NCBI RefSeq assembly: GCF_009796805.1
Contig: NZ_CP047029.1
Span: 3,548,001 to 3,612,000, forward strand
Direction of reading: 5' to 3'
Length of the DNA stretch: 64,000 nt
Origin: Algibacter sp. L1A34
GTDB taxonomy: Bacteria > Bacteroidota > Bacteroidia > Flavobacteriales > Flavobacteriaceae
Each line of letters starts with the position of its first letter. The first letter of the stretch is position 1. Made by a program: the position numbers and the translations under genes. This document shows positions 11,431-20,279 of the stretch, in pieces. The notes below the pieces were generated by a model that searched no databases, had not been told where the DNA came from, and saw only the letters and a program-made list of their open reading frames with translations.

Positions 11431-11520
11431 TAATAAACTTTTTTCAATTATTTTAAAACATTTTTTCAATGTCCTCCTACATTTGTGTACATTTTTTAAT
11501 GTATTATTCCAATAAATGGA

Positions 11521-12090
11521 TTACTCTACCGAGATACTAAAAATAGCTTGAATATCTGTTTCTCCACCAGCATTTGTAATATCACCATCGCTTACTCCAG
11601 TTCCGCTTTTACTAGGCTCATGTCTTAAAGTAATTGTTAATGTTCCAGTTCCAGTAGTATCGCCAGTAGTTACTGTAAATTCTAGTCCAACAGGATTACC
11701 GTTTTCATCTTCATCCTCGTAAGTAAAAGTTGCAAGGTCGTTACTTACTTGGAAGAAAAATTGATGATCTTCATCTTCTTCTTCAATTTCTGCATTGATA
11801 GATTCCGCTGGTGATTCAGTTTCATTTAAAAGCTCAAGTGTTCCACTATAAATCGTGTTTGCAGCTAAAACTCCAGATACAGTAATCACAGGGTCGTTAG
11901 GTCCATCACCATCTAAATCTTGTGTTTGTAGAGTAATAGTACTCCCGTCGCCTGCAGGTATTAAAGTAGCTGTTAGTGTTGTGATTACTTCTTCTTCATT
12001 TACTGCTTCCGGATTGTCGTCATCGCTAGAACATGCTATAAATACTAATGCTGAAATAAATAATAGTGATAAATTTTTTAAAGTTTTCAT
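11521..12090 (-). CDS. Acidic secreted lipoprotein partner of TonB receptor
   Basis: 189 residues. A lipoprotein signal (LLFISALVFIAC, then SSDDD) puts it on the cell surface or outer membrane; the acidic stretch right after the cysteine resembles the surface-export signal known for flavobacterial lipoproteins. The mature part is Asp/Glu-rich with phrases TLQTQDLDGDGPNDPVITVSG and ETDIQAIF. I recognise it as a family carried beside one class of TonB receptor in flavobacteria, sometimes labelled type 1 periplasmic binding fold protein; no function is proven. It follows the receptor gene by 17 bases, so co-transcription is very likely. Metal or ligand capture for the receptor is an inference. 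Confidence 0.7.
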   Translation of the reverse strand: MKTLKNLSLLFISALVFIACSSDDDNPEAVNEEEVITTLTATLIPAGDGSTITLQTQDLDGDGPNDPVITVSGVLAANTIYSGTLELLNETESPAESINAEIEEEDEDHQFFFQVSNDLATFTYEDEDENGNPVGLEFTVTTGDTTGTGTLTITLRHEPSKSGTGVSDGDITNAGGETDIQAIFSISVE

Positions 12091-12107
12091 TCTTTTTTTT
12101 TAAATTA

Positions 12108-14507
12108 TTAATAATTTATTTTTAATTGTAACATAAAATTTCTTCCTAAATCATCGGCGAAATATCTTAATCTATTAAGGTATTCTCTATAAGAAGTATT
12201 AAAGATGTTTGTAACATTCAGACCTATATTTAGATCTGATTTTTCAGAAAGTTTAACCGTTATATCACTTTCAAAATGCATTAAATGATAGGTTGGAGGT
12301 GGTGTACTAATATCTAATAGCACAGTTTCTCCGGTGGTTGGAATAAACACCTCAAAATTATTATCAGGATAGTCATTTTGCTTTAAAACCAACTCACTTT
12401 GTAACTCGGCATTAAAATTCAGCCATTTTTTATTTGAATAACCTATCGCATTAACGGTTTTAAAAGAAGGCATATCGATTAAAGCTTCTTTTTCTGTGAT
12501 GTTCCTACCTTTTATAAAAGCTGTTTTATTATTTAAATTCCATTGGGCATCAAATTTATAATTCGCAGTTACATCTAAGCCATACAATAAGGCATCCGTT
12601 TGTAAATAATCCCAAACTGGAAAAGCACCTCTTATGGTTGTTTCTGTTCCAGTAGGTTGTATATAAATATAATCGCTAATGTGATTTAAATAACTTTCCA
12701 AATTTAAGGTTAGTTTCTCATTTTTAAATAAATACGACGCACCAATACGGTTCGATGTTTCTTGCTTTATACGTAAGTCACCTAATTCTATTCGTGCTGC
12801 AGAGTGGTGTAAACCATCACTAAACAACTCGGAAGGGTTTGGCGCTCTGTTTGACAATCCGTAATTAAAAATCACAGAATTATTAGCATTGAATTGATGG
12901 GTAATTCCAGCAGAAGCTGAAACATTATGATACGTAAGTACAGGGTTTGCTAATAATTGTGTACCTAAGTCGTCAATTACAATATCCGCAAAATCCTCGT
13001 CGTATCCACGTTCTTCCCAACGGCTTGTTATATAAAACTTTTTAGCATCTATTCTGTTAAAGTCGTAACGTAAACCAAAATCTAAATTGGTATTTTCATT
13101 TAATTTAAATTCTGAAATGGCATAAATCCCGAAATCATATTTATCATAATCAGGAATTAATCGCCTTACACCAGTATCAGGGTTTGCAAAATTATTCTGA
13201 AAACCAGCGTTCACCCCAAACTTATAAATAGCATTGGTATTAGAGTCTATTTTTAAATCAGACTTTAAAGTATGCGTTTTTAAAGTTAAATCTAGCGCAG
13301 GTTTATCTCTGTCATCCCCAACACGAATGTCGTATTCTAACCTTTGGTTGTTTTGGAAGTCGTATTGGACTTCCAAGCGGCCAAATTTTTTGAAACGTTT
13401 ATAAAAATCTGCTTTAATAACTTGGTGCGTGATCTCTTGCTTGGGGTCATTGATATCATAACTAAAATCGTCTTGAACTAAGGGCTCTGGACTATTTATA
13501 GCATTTACTAAATCTTCAATGTTACCAATGTGTGAAGATCTTAAAATACCTATTTCGTTATCTAAGTAGCTATAAAAAACATTAAATCCTTTTTCAAAAG
13601 TTTTAAACCCTGCGTTTAATGAGAATCCTTTTGAGTTCATGCCCGTATTGGTTAAATAATAATCTGGAGCTTTAAAATCACCAAACAACTTATAAGAACC
13701 TTGGCCAGTTATATACCACCCTTTTTTCCAAGATTTGGTTAAAGAAGATGAGATATTAGAACCTCTGCCATTACTTTGCATGCCCATAATAGTTTTTCCG
13801 TAAAGAGAATCTTTCAAACTAATACTTTTAGGTTTTAGCACAATAACACCTCCAATAGCATCGCCACCATAGGCTAAGGTATTTGCACCTTTAATAACGT
13901 TTACTTGTCCAGCAGCATTTAAATCAATATTTGGAGCATGTTCAATACCCCATTCTTGATCTTGCAAACGCACATTGTTGGTCATGACAATAATTCGACT
14001 ACTATGCAAACCATTAATAACAGGTTTTACAATAGTGTTTCCTGTATTAATGGATGATACACCACTTATCTGTTTTAAGGCGTCACCCAGACTAAAAGCA
14101 CTAAAGCGTTCAAGAGTTTTCGATTTTAACTGAGTTTCTTGCGATGTTTTAGTTAACTTAGGATTTCCGTGAGCATCAATTTTAATTTCATGAAGTTCTT
14201 CAATATGGTGTTCCATATTAATTTCATATTGAGTATCTCCATTAATTTGAATTTCTATTCTTTTTGTGTCGCATGCTAAATGAGATACTTCAAGAATTAA
14301 AAGCCCTTTACAGAGATTTTCAATACTATAATTTCCGTCAATATCAGATGTTGTATACCTGTCGAGAGATTCAATATAAATGGCAGCACCAGTTATTGCA
14401 GATCCATCATGAAAATCTTGTACATTACCAGAAAGCTTGTAATTGCAGTTTTGACTATAAGCAATGCTGAAAAAACAACACGCTATAATCATCATATAGT
14501 GTTTCAT
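12108..14507 (-). CDS. TonB-dependent outer-membrane receptor, probable metal uptake
   Basis: 799 residues. The signal peptide ends at AYS before QNCNYKLSG. Residues about 20-100 form a carboxypeptidase-like regulatory domain, about 125-235 the plug (LGDALKQISGVSSI, INGLHSSRIIVM, GANTLAYGGDAIGGVIVL), and the rest the beta-barrel, ending in aromatic-rich strands (LGRNFMLQLKINY). There is a His cluster (EHHIEELHEIKIDAHG) before the plug. No SusD gene accompanies it, so glycan uptake is unlikely. Its partners, a His-rich small protein and an acidic lipoprotein, point to a metal such as zinc or copper; this is inference. It lies in the operon 15852 to 11521. Confidence 0.85.
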   Translation of the reverse strand: MKHYMMIIACCFFSIAYSQNCNYKLSGNVQDFHDGSAITGAAIYIESLDRYTTSDIDGNYSIENLCKGLLILEVSHLACDTKRIEIQINGDTQYEINMEHHIEELHEIKIDAHGNPKLTKTSQETQLKSKTLERFSAFSLGDALKQISGVSSINTGNTIVKPVINGLHSSRIIVMTNNVRLQDQEWGIEHAPNIDLNAAGQVNVIKGANTLAYGGDAIGGVIVLKPKSISLKDSLYGKTIMGMQSNGRGSNISSSLTKSWKKGWYITGQGSYKLFGDFKAPDYYLTNTGMNSKGFSLNAGFKTFEKGFNVFYSYLDNEIGILRSSHIGNIEDLVNAINSPEPLVQDDFSYDINDPKQEITHQVIKADFYKRFKKFGRLEVQYDFQNNQRLEYDIRVGDDRDKPALDLTLKTHTLKSDLKIDSNTNAIYKFGVNAGFQNNFANPDTGVRRLIPDYDKYDFGIYAISEFKLNENTNLDFGLRYDFNRIDAKKFYITSRWEERGYDEDFADIVIDDLGTQLLANPVLTYHNVSASAGITHQFNANNSVIFNYGLSNRAPNPSELFSDGLHHSAARIELGDLRIKQETSNRIGASYLFKNEKLTLNLESYLNHISDYIYIQPTGTETTIRGAFPVWDYLQTDALLYGLDVTANYKFDAQWNLNNKTAFIKGRNITEKEALIDMPSFKTVNAIGYSNKKWLNFNAELQSELVLKQNDYPDNNFEVFIPTTGETVLLDISTPPPTYHLMHFESDITVKLSEKSDLNIGLNVTNIFNTSYREYLNRLRYFADDLGRNFMLQLKINY

Positions 14508-14543
14508 TACTAAATTTTAGTTTAAAAATAAATGTTTTTTAAT

Positions 14544-14876
14544 TTAAACTAAAGTAGGAGGACCCCTTAAAGAAAAAGATAAAGGTCGATGATTATTAAG
14601 AAATTTATATGTTAAATTATAAGTAAGAGTATAGGGTAAAATTTGAAATAATTCAACAAATTGTTCCGATAATTGAAAGTGATGTGTTATACTAAATTTA
14701 TGAAATTCACAATCTAAATCAACTTTATGGATATGTACCTTATTACCTCCAACACATACCTTATGATGATGATGCGCAAAAATATGAGCCATTTTAACAC
14801 CAGATGGCACAAATAGCATAAACACTAACAGTAATGTTAGTGATCTAAAAATAATATGTTTTTTAATATTATCCAA
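14544..14876 (-). CDS. Small His-rich exported protein upstream of TonB receptor
   Basis: 110 residues from a TTG placed directly after the stop of the upstream gene (no gap). It has a hydrophobic export segment (residues 11-26, LTLLLVFMLFVPSG) and then a metal-ligand-rich stretch: HIFAHHHHKVC, NKVHIHKVDLDCEFHKF, ITHHF. The C-terminus reads NNHRPLSFSLRGPPTLV, an ending I recognise from a family of short flavobacterial proteins placed before TonB receptors. The His/Cys content suggests periplasmic metal binding, but no role is established. It lies 36 bases before the receptor. Confidence 0.7.
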   Translation of the reverse strand: MDNIKKHIIFRSLTLLLVFMLFVPSGVKMAHIFAHHHHKVCVGGNKVHIHKVDLDCEFHKFSITHHFQLSEQFVELFQILPYTLTYNLTYKFLNNHRPLSFSLRGPPTLV

Positions 14877-15371
14877 TTAATCAACAAAGCGTTTTAGTCC
14901 AAGCCTACGTAGCATTTTTTTTTCAAAATTCCAGAAAAATTTATATTGTCCAAATACCCATCCAATTAAAACTAAAAGTATCTGATAAAAAATAAATCCG
15001 ATAATGATGTATAGAACCCAATAGGCAAATGTCGGTAAATTTTCTTTATTAATCCCCATAAGTTTAATTAATGGTCGACTTACGAATACAGAAGAAGAGC
15101 CCGTAGTTGCAAAAACCAAAAAAATACTTATTAATTCCCAACGAGAATTTACTTGCCATTTATTTTCAAGTTTCCCGAAGAGTTTGAGTGTTAATTTCAA
15201 TAGTAATAAAAAAATGATAGCTCCTAAACCTATAGTGATAGCTATGTTTTGGCCACTTATAAATAAACCTGCGAGTTTATAAGAGGAGTAGCCCAAGGCC
15301 AATAAACCTAATAGAGGAAAAATGAGTTGCCAGTTTTTAGTTATTTGCCAGTTTGCTTTAAATTTTTGCAC
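14877..15371 (-). CDS. DUF6787-like membrane protein
   Basis: 164 residues with about four membrane segments (residues 15-33, 40-62, 80-97, 118-143). The phrases WQVNSRWELISIFLVFATTGSSSVFVSRPLIKLMGI and a C-terminal Arg/Lys-rich tail fit the family I know as DUF6787, sometimes mislabelled prolipoprotein diacylglyceryl transferase. It lacks the catalytic features of Lgt. It directly abuts the His-rich gene and follows the DUF6146 gene by 37 bases. Function unknown; co-transcription with the TonB receptor is likely from spacing. Confidence 0.65.
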   Translation of the reverse strand: MQKFKANWQITKNWQLIFPLLGLLALGYSSYKLAGLFISGQNIAITIGLGAIIFLLLLKLTLKLFGKLENKWQVNSRWELISIFLVFATTGSSSVFVSRPLIKLMGINKENLPTFAYWVLYIIIGFIFYQILLVLIGWVFGQYKFFWNFEKKMLRRLGLKRFVD

Positions 15372-15408
15372 AGTAATAGTTTAGTGATGCAAAAATAGGT
15401 AAAGTGAT

Positions 15409-15852
15409 TTAAATACGAGGGTTGTAAGGCCCTAATCTTTGTTTATAAGTTCTTTGAAAGTAGATGAAGTAGTTGTATAATTTGTAATTTACATCATACC
15501 CGTAATCTATATTGCTTTGATAATCAATTTGTAACTCATACAAACTAGAGTCAAACCGTGATGGTTGATTAACGCGTTGATTCCATTCTATTACATATTG
15601 ATAATTTTTATTTTCTAAATATTGCTGTGAATAAAAGCCTTCTGGTCGAGCTTGACTTGCTAACCAATAATTAAAACCAGGTTCTATAATGATGATTTCG
15701 TATTCTAAATCGTCGTTTGCAATGGTTACGGTATCACTTAGTTTTTGGTTGGCTGCTTGTTCGTTTTTTATTTTGCTTGAAACTGCTGTTCTACCAGTAT
15801 TACAACTAGGAATAAAAGCACAGACTAATAAAAGGTATATAAAATTTTTCAT
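15409..15852 (-). CDS. DUF6146-family lipoprotein
   Basis: 147 residues. The lipoprotein signal is MKNFIYLLLVCAFIPSC. The mature protein contains EIIIIEPGFNYWLASQARPEGFYSQ and YGYDVNYKLYNYFIYFQRTYKQRLG, characteristic of the family I recognise as DUF6146, found mainly in Bacteroidota. It is Tyr/Asn-rich with no obvious catalytic motif. It is the first gene of the minus-strand run that ends with the TonB receptor and acidic lipoprotein; whether it belongs functionally to metal uptake is unclear. Confidence 0.65.
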   Translation of the reverse strand: MKNFIYLLLVCAFIPSCNTGRTAVSSKIKNEQAANQKLSDTVTIANDDLEYEIIIIEPGFNYWLASQARPEGFYSQQYLENKNYQYVIEWNQRVNQPSRFDSSLYELQIDYQSNIDYGYDVNYKLYNYFIYFQRTYKQRLGPYNPRI

Positions 15853-16003
15853 GATAAATATTGTTTAGTCAAATTTAGGTTTCATGGCTCTATTTAAAAA
15901 ACACGAATGAGTAAACCATGATTTTGACTGAGCGAACAGCTTTAAGTTCATTTAAATTTACAAAAATCATTCTTTAATGCAGATAAACTAAATGGTTTTA
16001 ACA

Positions 16004-16035
16004 AAAAAAGAGTCAAGCTATTAACTTGACTCTTT
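16004..16035 (-). terminator. terminator of the DUF937 gene
   Basis: AAAGAGTCAAG and CTTGACTCTTT form an 11-pair stem. On the minus strand the stem is followed by a T-run (seven A on the + strand). It lies 26 bases after the DUF937 stop. Confidence 0.85.
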
Positions 16036-16060
16036 ATATATATTTATGTAATTCAAGAAT

Positions 16061-16699
16061 TTATTTACCAAAAAGACCTCCTAAAAGACCTCCAATACCG
16101 CCTGATGATTTACCAGCACCACCAAGTACCATTCCAGCAACATCATCAACAATGCTTCCGTCACCATCAGCATCTAAAATAGACTCTAAGAAACTTTGTT
16201 CTTTATCTGCAGAGTTACCTCCAAGTAAACCGCCTAATAAATTACCAATCCCGTTAGAATCACTAACGTTTTGTTGTTTAGCTTGGCTACCTAAAACACC
16301 CATTAAAATAGGAGCTGCAACTTTCAATATGTTAGCAACAGAACCAGCATCTAAACCAGATTTCTGACCAATAACTTGTTCTACACCACTTTGTTTAGCA
16401 CCTAAAACGTGACCTAATATTTTTTCTCCATCGTTTTTTACAGAATCATCAACACCACCACTAAATAATCCACCAAGATTATCTAAAATGTTTCCATCTT
16501 GTTTGCTTTGTATTGCACCCATAAGTCCTGCTGCACCTTCTGGTGTTGCTGCATTACGTTGCATTGCTTTCATTAAAACGGGTAAAGCCATTGTTAATAC
16601 ACTGCCTGTTTTACCAGCGTCGTTTCCAGTTGAACCAGCAACACCACTAATGATTGATTTTCCTAAGTCACTGCCTAATAAGTCTAAAATTCCTGACAT
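16061..16699 (-). CDS. DUF937-domain protein
   Basis: 212 residues, glycine-rich and without signal peptide. Repeated helical segments such as LTMALPVLMKAMQRNAATPEGAAGLM and ANILKVAAPILMGVLGSQA match the DUF937 (YidB-like) family. The C-terminus is a low-complexity run of GGLLGGLFGK type, and DADGDGS resembles a calcium-binding loop, which may be chance. The function is unknown. It lies downstream of serA but is separated from it by a terminator, so it is probably its own transcription unit. Confidence 0.8.
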   Translation of the reverse strand: MSGILDLLGSDLGKSIISGVAGSTGNDAGKTGSVLTMALPVLMKAMQRNAATPEGAAGLMGAIQSKQDGNILDNLGGLFSGGVDDSVKNDGEKILGHVLGAKQSGVEQVIGQKSGLDAGSVANILKVAAPILMGVLGSQAKQQNVSDSNGIGNLLGGLLGGNSADKEQSFLESILDADGDGSIVDDVAGMVLGGAGKSSGGIGGLLGGLFGK

Positions 16700-16838
16700 T
16701 TGTTTTGTTTTTTTAAGTAATACCTATTTAGAAGAAAAAGGTATTTAGGGTTTATAAATTGGATTTCAAGGTACAAAAAAAGTCCTTACTTCTAATAATA
16801 GGACACACAATTTACTGATAGGTCACATTTAAAATAAA

Positions 16839-16872
16839 GAAACCCTCAAAACATAAAGTTAAGAGGGTTTTT
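16839..16872 (-). terminator. terminator of serA
   Basis: AAACCCTC and GAGGGTTT form an 8-pair stem with a 15-base loop, 25 bases after the serA stop. The T-tract on the minus side is weak; on the + side five T follow. Confidence 0.6.
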
Positions 16873-16896
16873 ATAAATTTAAATTATTATTAATTC

Positions 16897-17847
16897 TTAT
16901 CCAAGAATAGAAATAATTTGAGATGCTAATTCTGTTCCAATTCTATCTTGCGCTTGGTTAGTTGCTGCACCAATGTGAGGTGTAAGCGATAACGCAGAGT
17001 TCATAAGTAATTGCATTTCTGGTTTAGGTTCTTTTTCAAAAACATCTAATGCAGCTCCCGCTACTTTTCCACTTTCTATAGCTTTAACAAGTGCTACTTC
17101 ATTTACTACACCACCACGTGCTGCATTTGCAAGAATTACACCATCTTTCATGATATTGAATTCAGCTTCATCAATTACGTAACCATCTTGAGCAGGAACG
17201 TGAAGTGTTATAAAATCTGCTTGTTTTAAAACATCTTCTTTAGAAATTGTTTTAATATCGAAGTTTACTTTTTGTCCATCAAAAAAGTCTAACTCTAAGT
17301 TTGCTTGTTCTAAGAACGGATCGAAAGCTACTACTTTCATACCAGCACCTAAAGCTACTTTTGCTGTAGCTTGACCAATACGACCAAAACCTAAAACACC
17401 TAAAGTTTTTCCTTTAAGTTCGGTTCCTTTAGCATAAGCTTTCTTTAAACCTTTAAAGTTACTATCACCTTCTAGAGGCATATCGCGGTTCGAGTTATGT
17501 AAAAAACGAGCTAAACCGTAAAAGTGACCGAATACTAATTCTGCAACAGAATGTGAAGATGCAGCTGGAGTATTAATTACGGAAAGTCCTTTTTCACGAG
17601 CATATTCTACATCAATATTATCCATACCAACACCACCACGACCAATAATTTTAAGTCCTGGGCAAGCATCGATTAAATCTTTACGTACAGTAGTTGCGCT
17701 ACGTACTAATAAAACAGCGATGTCTTTTTCGTTGATATAATTAATTAATTGCTCTTGAGCTACAGTAGTTGTAATTACCTCGTAACCTGCTTTTTCTAAG
17801 GCATCAATTCCACTTTGAGAAACGCCATCGTTTGCTAATACTTTCAT
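16897..17847 (-). CDS. serA: D-3-phosphoglycerate dehydrogenase, short form
   Basis: 316 residues. It oxidises 3-phosphoglycerate to 3-phosphohydroxypyruvate, the first step of serine synthesis. The NAD-binding motif LGFGRIGQA lies at residues 152-160, followed by an acidic residue in VVAFDPF. The catalytic segments NAARGGVVNE, DVFEKEP and LTPHIGAAT are present. There is no C-terminal ACT domain, so serine feedback of the E. coli type is not expected from this protein. It follows serC by 104 bases, a gap that contains two similar inverted repeats. serB is not in the window. Confidence 0.93.
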   Translation of the reverse strand: MKVLANDGVSQSGIDALEKAGYEVITTTVAQEQLINYINEKDIAVLLVRSATTVRKDLIDACPGLKIIGRGGVGMDNIDVEYAREKGLSVINTPAASSHSVAELVFGHFYGLARFLHNSNRDMPLEGDSNFKGLKKAYAKGTELKGKTLGVLGFGRIGQATAKVALGAGMKVVAFDPFLEQANLELDFFDGQKVNFDIKTISKEDVLKQADFITLHVPAQDGYVIDEAEFNIMKDGVILANAARGGVVNEVALVKAIESGKVAGAALDVFEKEPKPEMQLLMNSALSLTPHIGAATNQAQDRIGTELASQIISILG

Positions 17848-17866
17848 TGTAATATTCCTTTTTTAT

Positions 17867-17886
17867 ATTTCCATTAAGGTGGAAAT
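17867..17886. promoter_or_regulatory. inverted repeat 1 in serC-serA gap
   Basis: ATTTCCA-N6-TGGAAAT, a perfect 7-base inverted repeat. It lies about 20 bases upstream of the serA start and could be a dimeric operator or an RNA hairpin. Confidence 0.45.
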
Positions 17887-17917
17887 TTTAATAATTATAT
17901 TTGGTGAGCTTAATGAT

Positions 17918-17937
17918 ATCTCCATTTTCGTGGAAAT
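17918..17937. promoter_or_regulatory. inverted repeat 2 in serC-serA gap
   Basis: ATCTCCA-N6-TGGAAAT, matching the first repeat in arm length and spacing with one mismatch. Its start is 51 bases from that of the first repeat, close to five helical turns. Confidence 0.4.
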
Positions 17938-17951
17938 TAAAAACCATTTAT

Positions 17952-19016
17952 TTAAGCTTTCGCTTCCAATTCGCTCATTACTTCAACAAGTGCTTTTACA
18001 CTATCTAGCGGTAAAGCATTGTACATAGAAGCACGATAACCGCCAACACTACGATGTCCATTAACAGCACAAATCCCTGCTTCTTTCAACATAGTTTCAA
18101 ACGTTTCTTTTAGATTATCGTTTGTTAAGTTGAAAGTGGCATTCATCATTGAACGATCTTCTTTTGCTGCAAAACCTTTAAATAAAGGGTTTAAATCAAT
18201 TTCAGAATACATTAATGTTGATTTCTTTTTATTTTCTTCTTCTATACCAGCAATTCCACCTAAACCTTTTAACCATTCTAAAGTTAACATAGATGTATAA
18301 ACTGCAAAAACAGGAGGCGTGTTGTACATACTGCCTGCTTTTATGTGTAATTTATAATCCATAATAGAAGGAATATCACGAGATACTTTTCCTAAAATTT
18401 CTTCTTTAACAATAACTAAAGTTGTTCCTGCAGGTCCCATATTTTTTTGAGCTCCAGCGTAAATAAGATCGAATTTTGAATAATCTATAACACGAGAAAA
18501 AATATCGCTACTCATATCGCAAACCGTTGGTACGTTAGTTTTTGGAAACTGTTTCATTTGTGTTCCAAAAATAGTATTGTTTGATGTGCAATGGAAATAA
18601 TCATAATCTGAAGGAATATCGAAACCTTTAGGAATGTAATTGTAATTTGCATCGGCAGAAGAAGCTACTTCATAAATATCGTCTAATTTCTTAGCTTCTT
18701 TGATAGCTTTAGCACTCCAAGCTCCAGTATTTAAATATCCTGCTCTTTTTTCTAAAAGATTCATGGCTACCATTAAAAACTGAGTACTTGCGCCACCTTG
18801 CAAAAATAATGCTTTGTAACCTTTACCTTCTAAACCTAATAATTCTAAAGCTAATGCTCTAGCATTTTCCATAATATCAACAAACTCTTTACTTCTGTGT
18901 GATATTTCGATTAAAGATAAACCCGTATTATTATAGTCAACTATAGCCTCGGCAGCTTTTAACAATACACTTTGAGGTAAAATACTTGGTCCTGCACTAA
19001 AGTTATGTTTTTTCAT
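17952..19016 (-). CDS. serC: Phosphoserine aminotransferase
   Basis: 354 residues, close to the usual 360. This PLP enzyme transfers an amino group from glutamate to 3-phosphohydroxypyruvate, the second step of serine synthesis, and also acts in pyridoxal phosphate synthesis in some bacteria. The N-terminus HNFSAGPSILPQSVL and the PLP-lysine region LIYAGAQKNMGPAGTT are typical, as is the C-terminal VGGYRASMYNALP. It lies upstream of serA on the same strand, consistent with a serine operon. Confidence 0.95.
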   Translation of the reverse strand: MKKHNFSAGPSILPQSVLLKAAEAIVDYNNTGLSLIEISHRSKEFVDIMENARALALELLGLEGKGYKALFLQGGASTQFLMVAMNLLEKRAGYLNTGAWSAKAIKEAKKLDDIYEVASSADANYNYIPKGFDIPSDYDYFHCTSNNTIFGTQMKQFPKTNVPTVCDMSSDIFSRVIDYSKFDLIYAGAQKNMGPAGTTLVIVKEEILGKVSRDIPSIMDYKLHIKAGSMYNTPPVFAVYTSMLTLEWLKGLGGIAGIEEENKKKSTLMYSEIDLNPLFKGFAAKEDRSMMNATFNLTNDNLKETFETMLKEAGICAVNGHRSVGGYRASMYNALPLDSVKALVEVMSELEAKA

Positions 19017-19165
19017 TTGTAAAGTTATATGGTTTTAAATATCATCCAAATTATACATTTTGTTATTCTTTAAAAATGTGGATGTTTCATTTAAATTTTC
19101 AAAAAATGTAAGTTACAAAGTTGCTAATTAATTGCGGAATTGGTGTTAAAAATTCGATAATTTTT

Positions 19166-20227
19166 TCATCGAATCGCTAACAAAAATTCAACAGAATCAA
19201 CACTATCCGCATAATCCCAAAGTTCTGGTTTTTGTGTGGCACCAAATGCGATTTCATTTTTTGTAAATCCTTTGGAAACTACACACTGTATTTTGTTGGA
19301 TTCTGCATCTAATTTTTCATTTAAATCATCTACAGATTCGTAATATTCATAAAAAAGTGTAGCAATAGGAGATGCATAGCTTTCATCTTCTTTAATCATA
19401 AAAAAGCCATTTTCTAACATATCAAACTCGCTCATTAAATATACGGCTTTATTATAATCGTAGTTATTAGCGTATTTTGCTTTATTTACAATAGGATGCC
19501 AGTGGTAAATGCCTTCAAAAAAGCCGTCAAATTTATAACCCTTCGGAATAAATAATTTTGATACATTTCGGCAACCAAGACCATAATATCTAAAAATATC
19601 TTCTGATAGGTTTTTTAAATCTTCCGAAGTTTCATTTCCTGTTAAAACAGCAACCGAATTTCTATTATTCCTTATTATAGAAGGTTTTCCTTTAAAATAA
19701 TATTCAAAATAGCGAGCAGTGTTATCACTTCCTGTAGCAATAACGGCATCAAAATGGGTTAGTTTTCCTTCCGTAAAGCTCATTTTTCCTTTAAACTGTG
19801 GTTCTACAAATTCCAAATATTTAGCCAAATAGGGTAGTAGATGCTTATCGTTACTCGATTGTTTTACAACGACTTGATGTCCGGAAATTAATACTGAAAG
19901 AAAATCGTGAAAGCCGACTAACGGAATATTTCCAGCCATAATAATAGCCACGTTTTTTGGTGTTACGCTATTAAATTCATAAGCATTAAGCCAGGTATTT
20001 AGCTTTTTATGAGTTAAACTTTCTGCCCAGCCTTGCAAAGCGAACGCCATATTTTCTTTAGTAAACCAGCCATTATGTTCTTCGGCAAGTTTTAGTTGAT
20101 GCTTAAAGCCGTCGAAAAACACATCGTTAAGTTCAACATTATCCTTCTTTTGTATCTCTTCATTAGAAAATTGACTTAAAAATTCTCCTAATTTTACAAA
20201 AGCGTTAATTCTTTCTTGTAAATTCAT
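19166..20227 (-). CDS. LuxC-type acyl-CoA reductase
   Basis: 353 residues. The family reduces acyl-CoA to aldehyde through an acyl-cysteine intermediate. The sequence shows NVAIIMAGNIPLVGFHDFLSVLISGH near residue 90, ATGSDNTARYFEYYF, and the catalytic-cysteine-like segment YYGLGCRNVSKLF. Together with the divergent ferredoxin and downstream serC-serA this is a common Flavobacteriaceae neighbourhood, but the physiological substrate is not known. The ATG start follows from alignment of the MNLQERINAFVKLG start with the family. Confidence 0.85.
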   Translation of the reverse strand: MNLQERINAFVKLGEFLSQFSNEEIQKKDNVELNDVFFDGFKHQLKLAEEHNGWFTKENMAFALQGWAESLTHKKLNTWLNAYEFNSVTPKNVAIIMAGNIPLVGFHDFLSVLISGHQVVVKQSSNDKHLLPYLAKYLEFVEPQFKGKMSFTEGKLTHFDAVIATGSDNTARYFEYYFKGKPSIIRNNRNSVAVLTGNETSEDLKNLSEDIFRYYGLGCRNVSKLFIPKGYKFDGFFEGIYHWHPIVNKAKYANNYDYNKAVYLMSEFDMLENGFFMIKEDESYASPIATLFYEYYESVDDLNEKLDAESNKIQCVVSKGFTKNEIAFGATQKPELWDYADSVDSVEFLLAIR

Positions 20228-20233
20228 TCTTAA

Positions 20234-20265
20234 TTTGGTTATGAATAGTTTTGGCTTTATTTTTG
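20234..20265 (+). promoter_or_regulatory. promoter of the ferredoxin gene
   Basis: TTTG at 20234-20237 and TATTTTTG at 20258-20265 are separated by 20 bases, an exact match to the Bacteroidota housekeeping promoter pattern. The ATG of the ferredoxin gene lies 59 bases downstream. Confidence 0.7.
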
Positions 20266-20271
20266 CAACTG

Positions 20272-20279
20272 CAAATTTA
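20272..20279 (-). promoter_or_regulatory. possible -7 box of the acyl-CoA reductase gene
   Basis: On the minus strand this reads TAAATTTG, a perfect TAnnTTTG. No clear -33 TTTG is present. It lies next to the divergent ferredoxin promoter, so the two would face each other. Confidence 0.35.

Larger units (their letters stand above)
10952..11520. other. 569-base non-coding gap
   Basis: This gap between yidC and the convergent lipoprotein gene holds the yidC terminator, a degenerate 19-base-arm hairpin at 11151-11198 and the terminator of the minus-strand gene. I see no convincing coding frame in the AT-rich remainder. Confidence 0.7.

Noticed and set aside
16026-16367. 113-codon + strand frame rich in Pro
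   Set aside because: It lies antisense to the DUF937 gene; the Pro-rich sequence is the complement of Gly-rich codons and shows no family signature.
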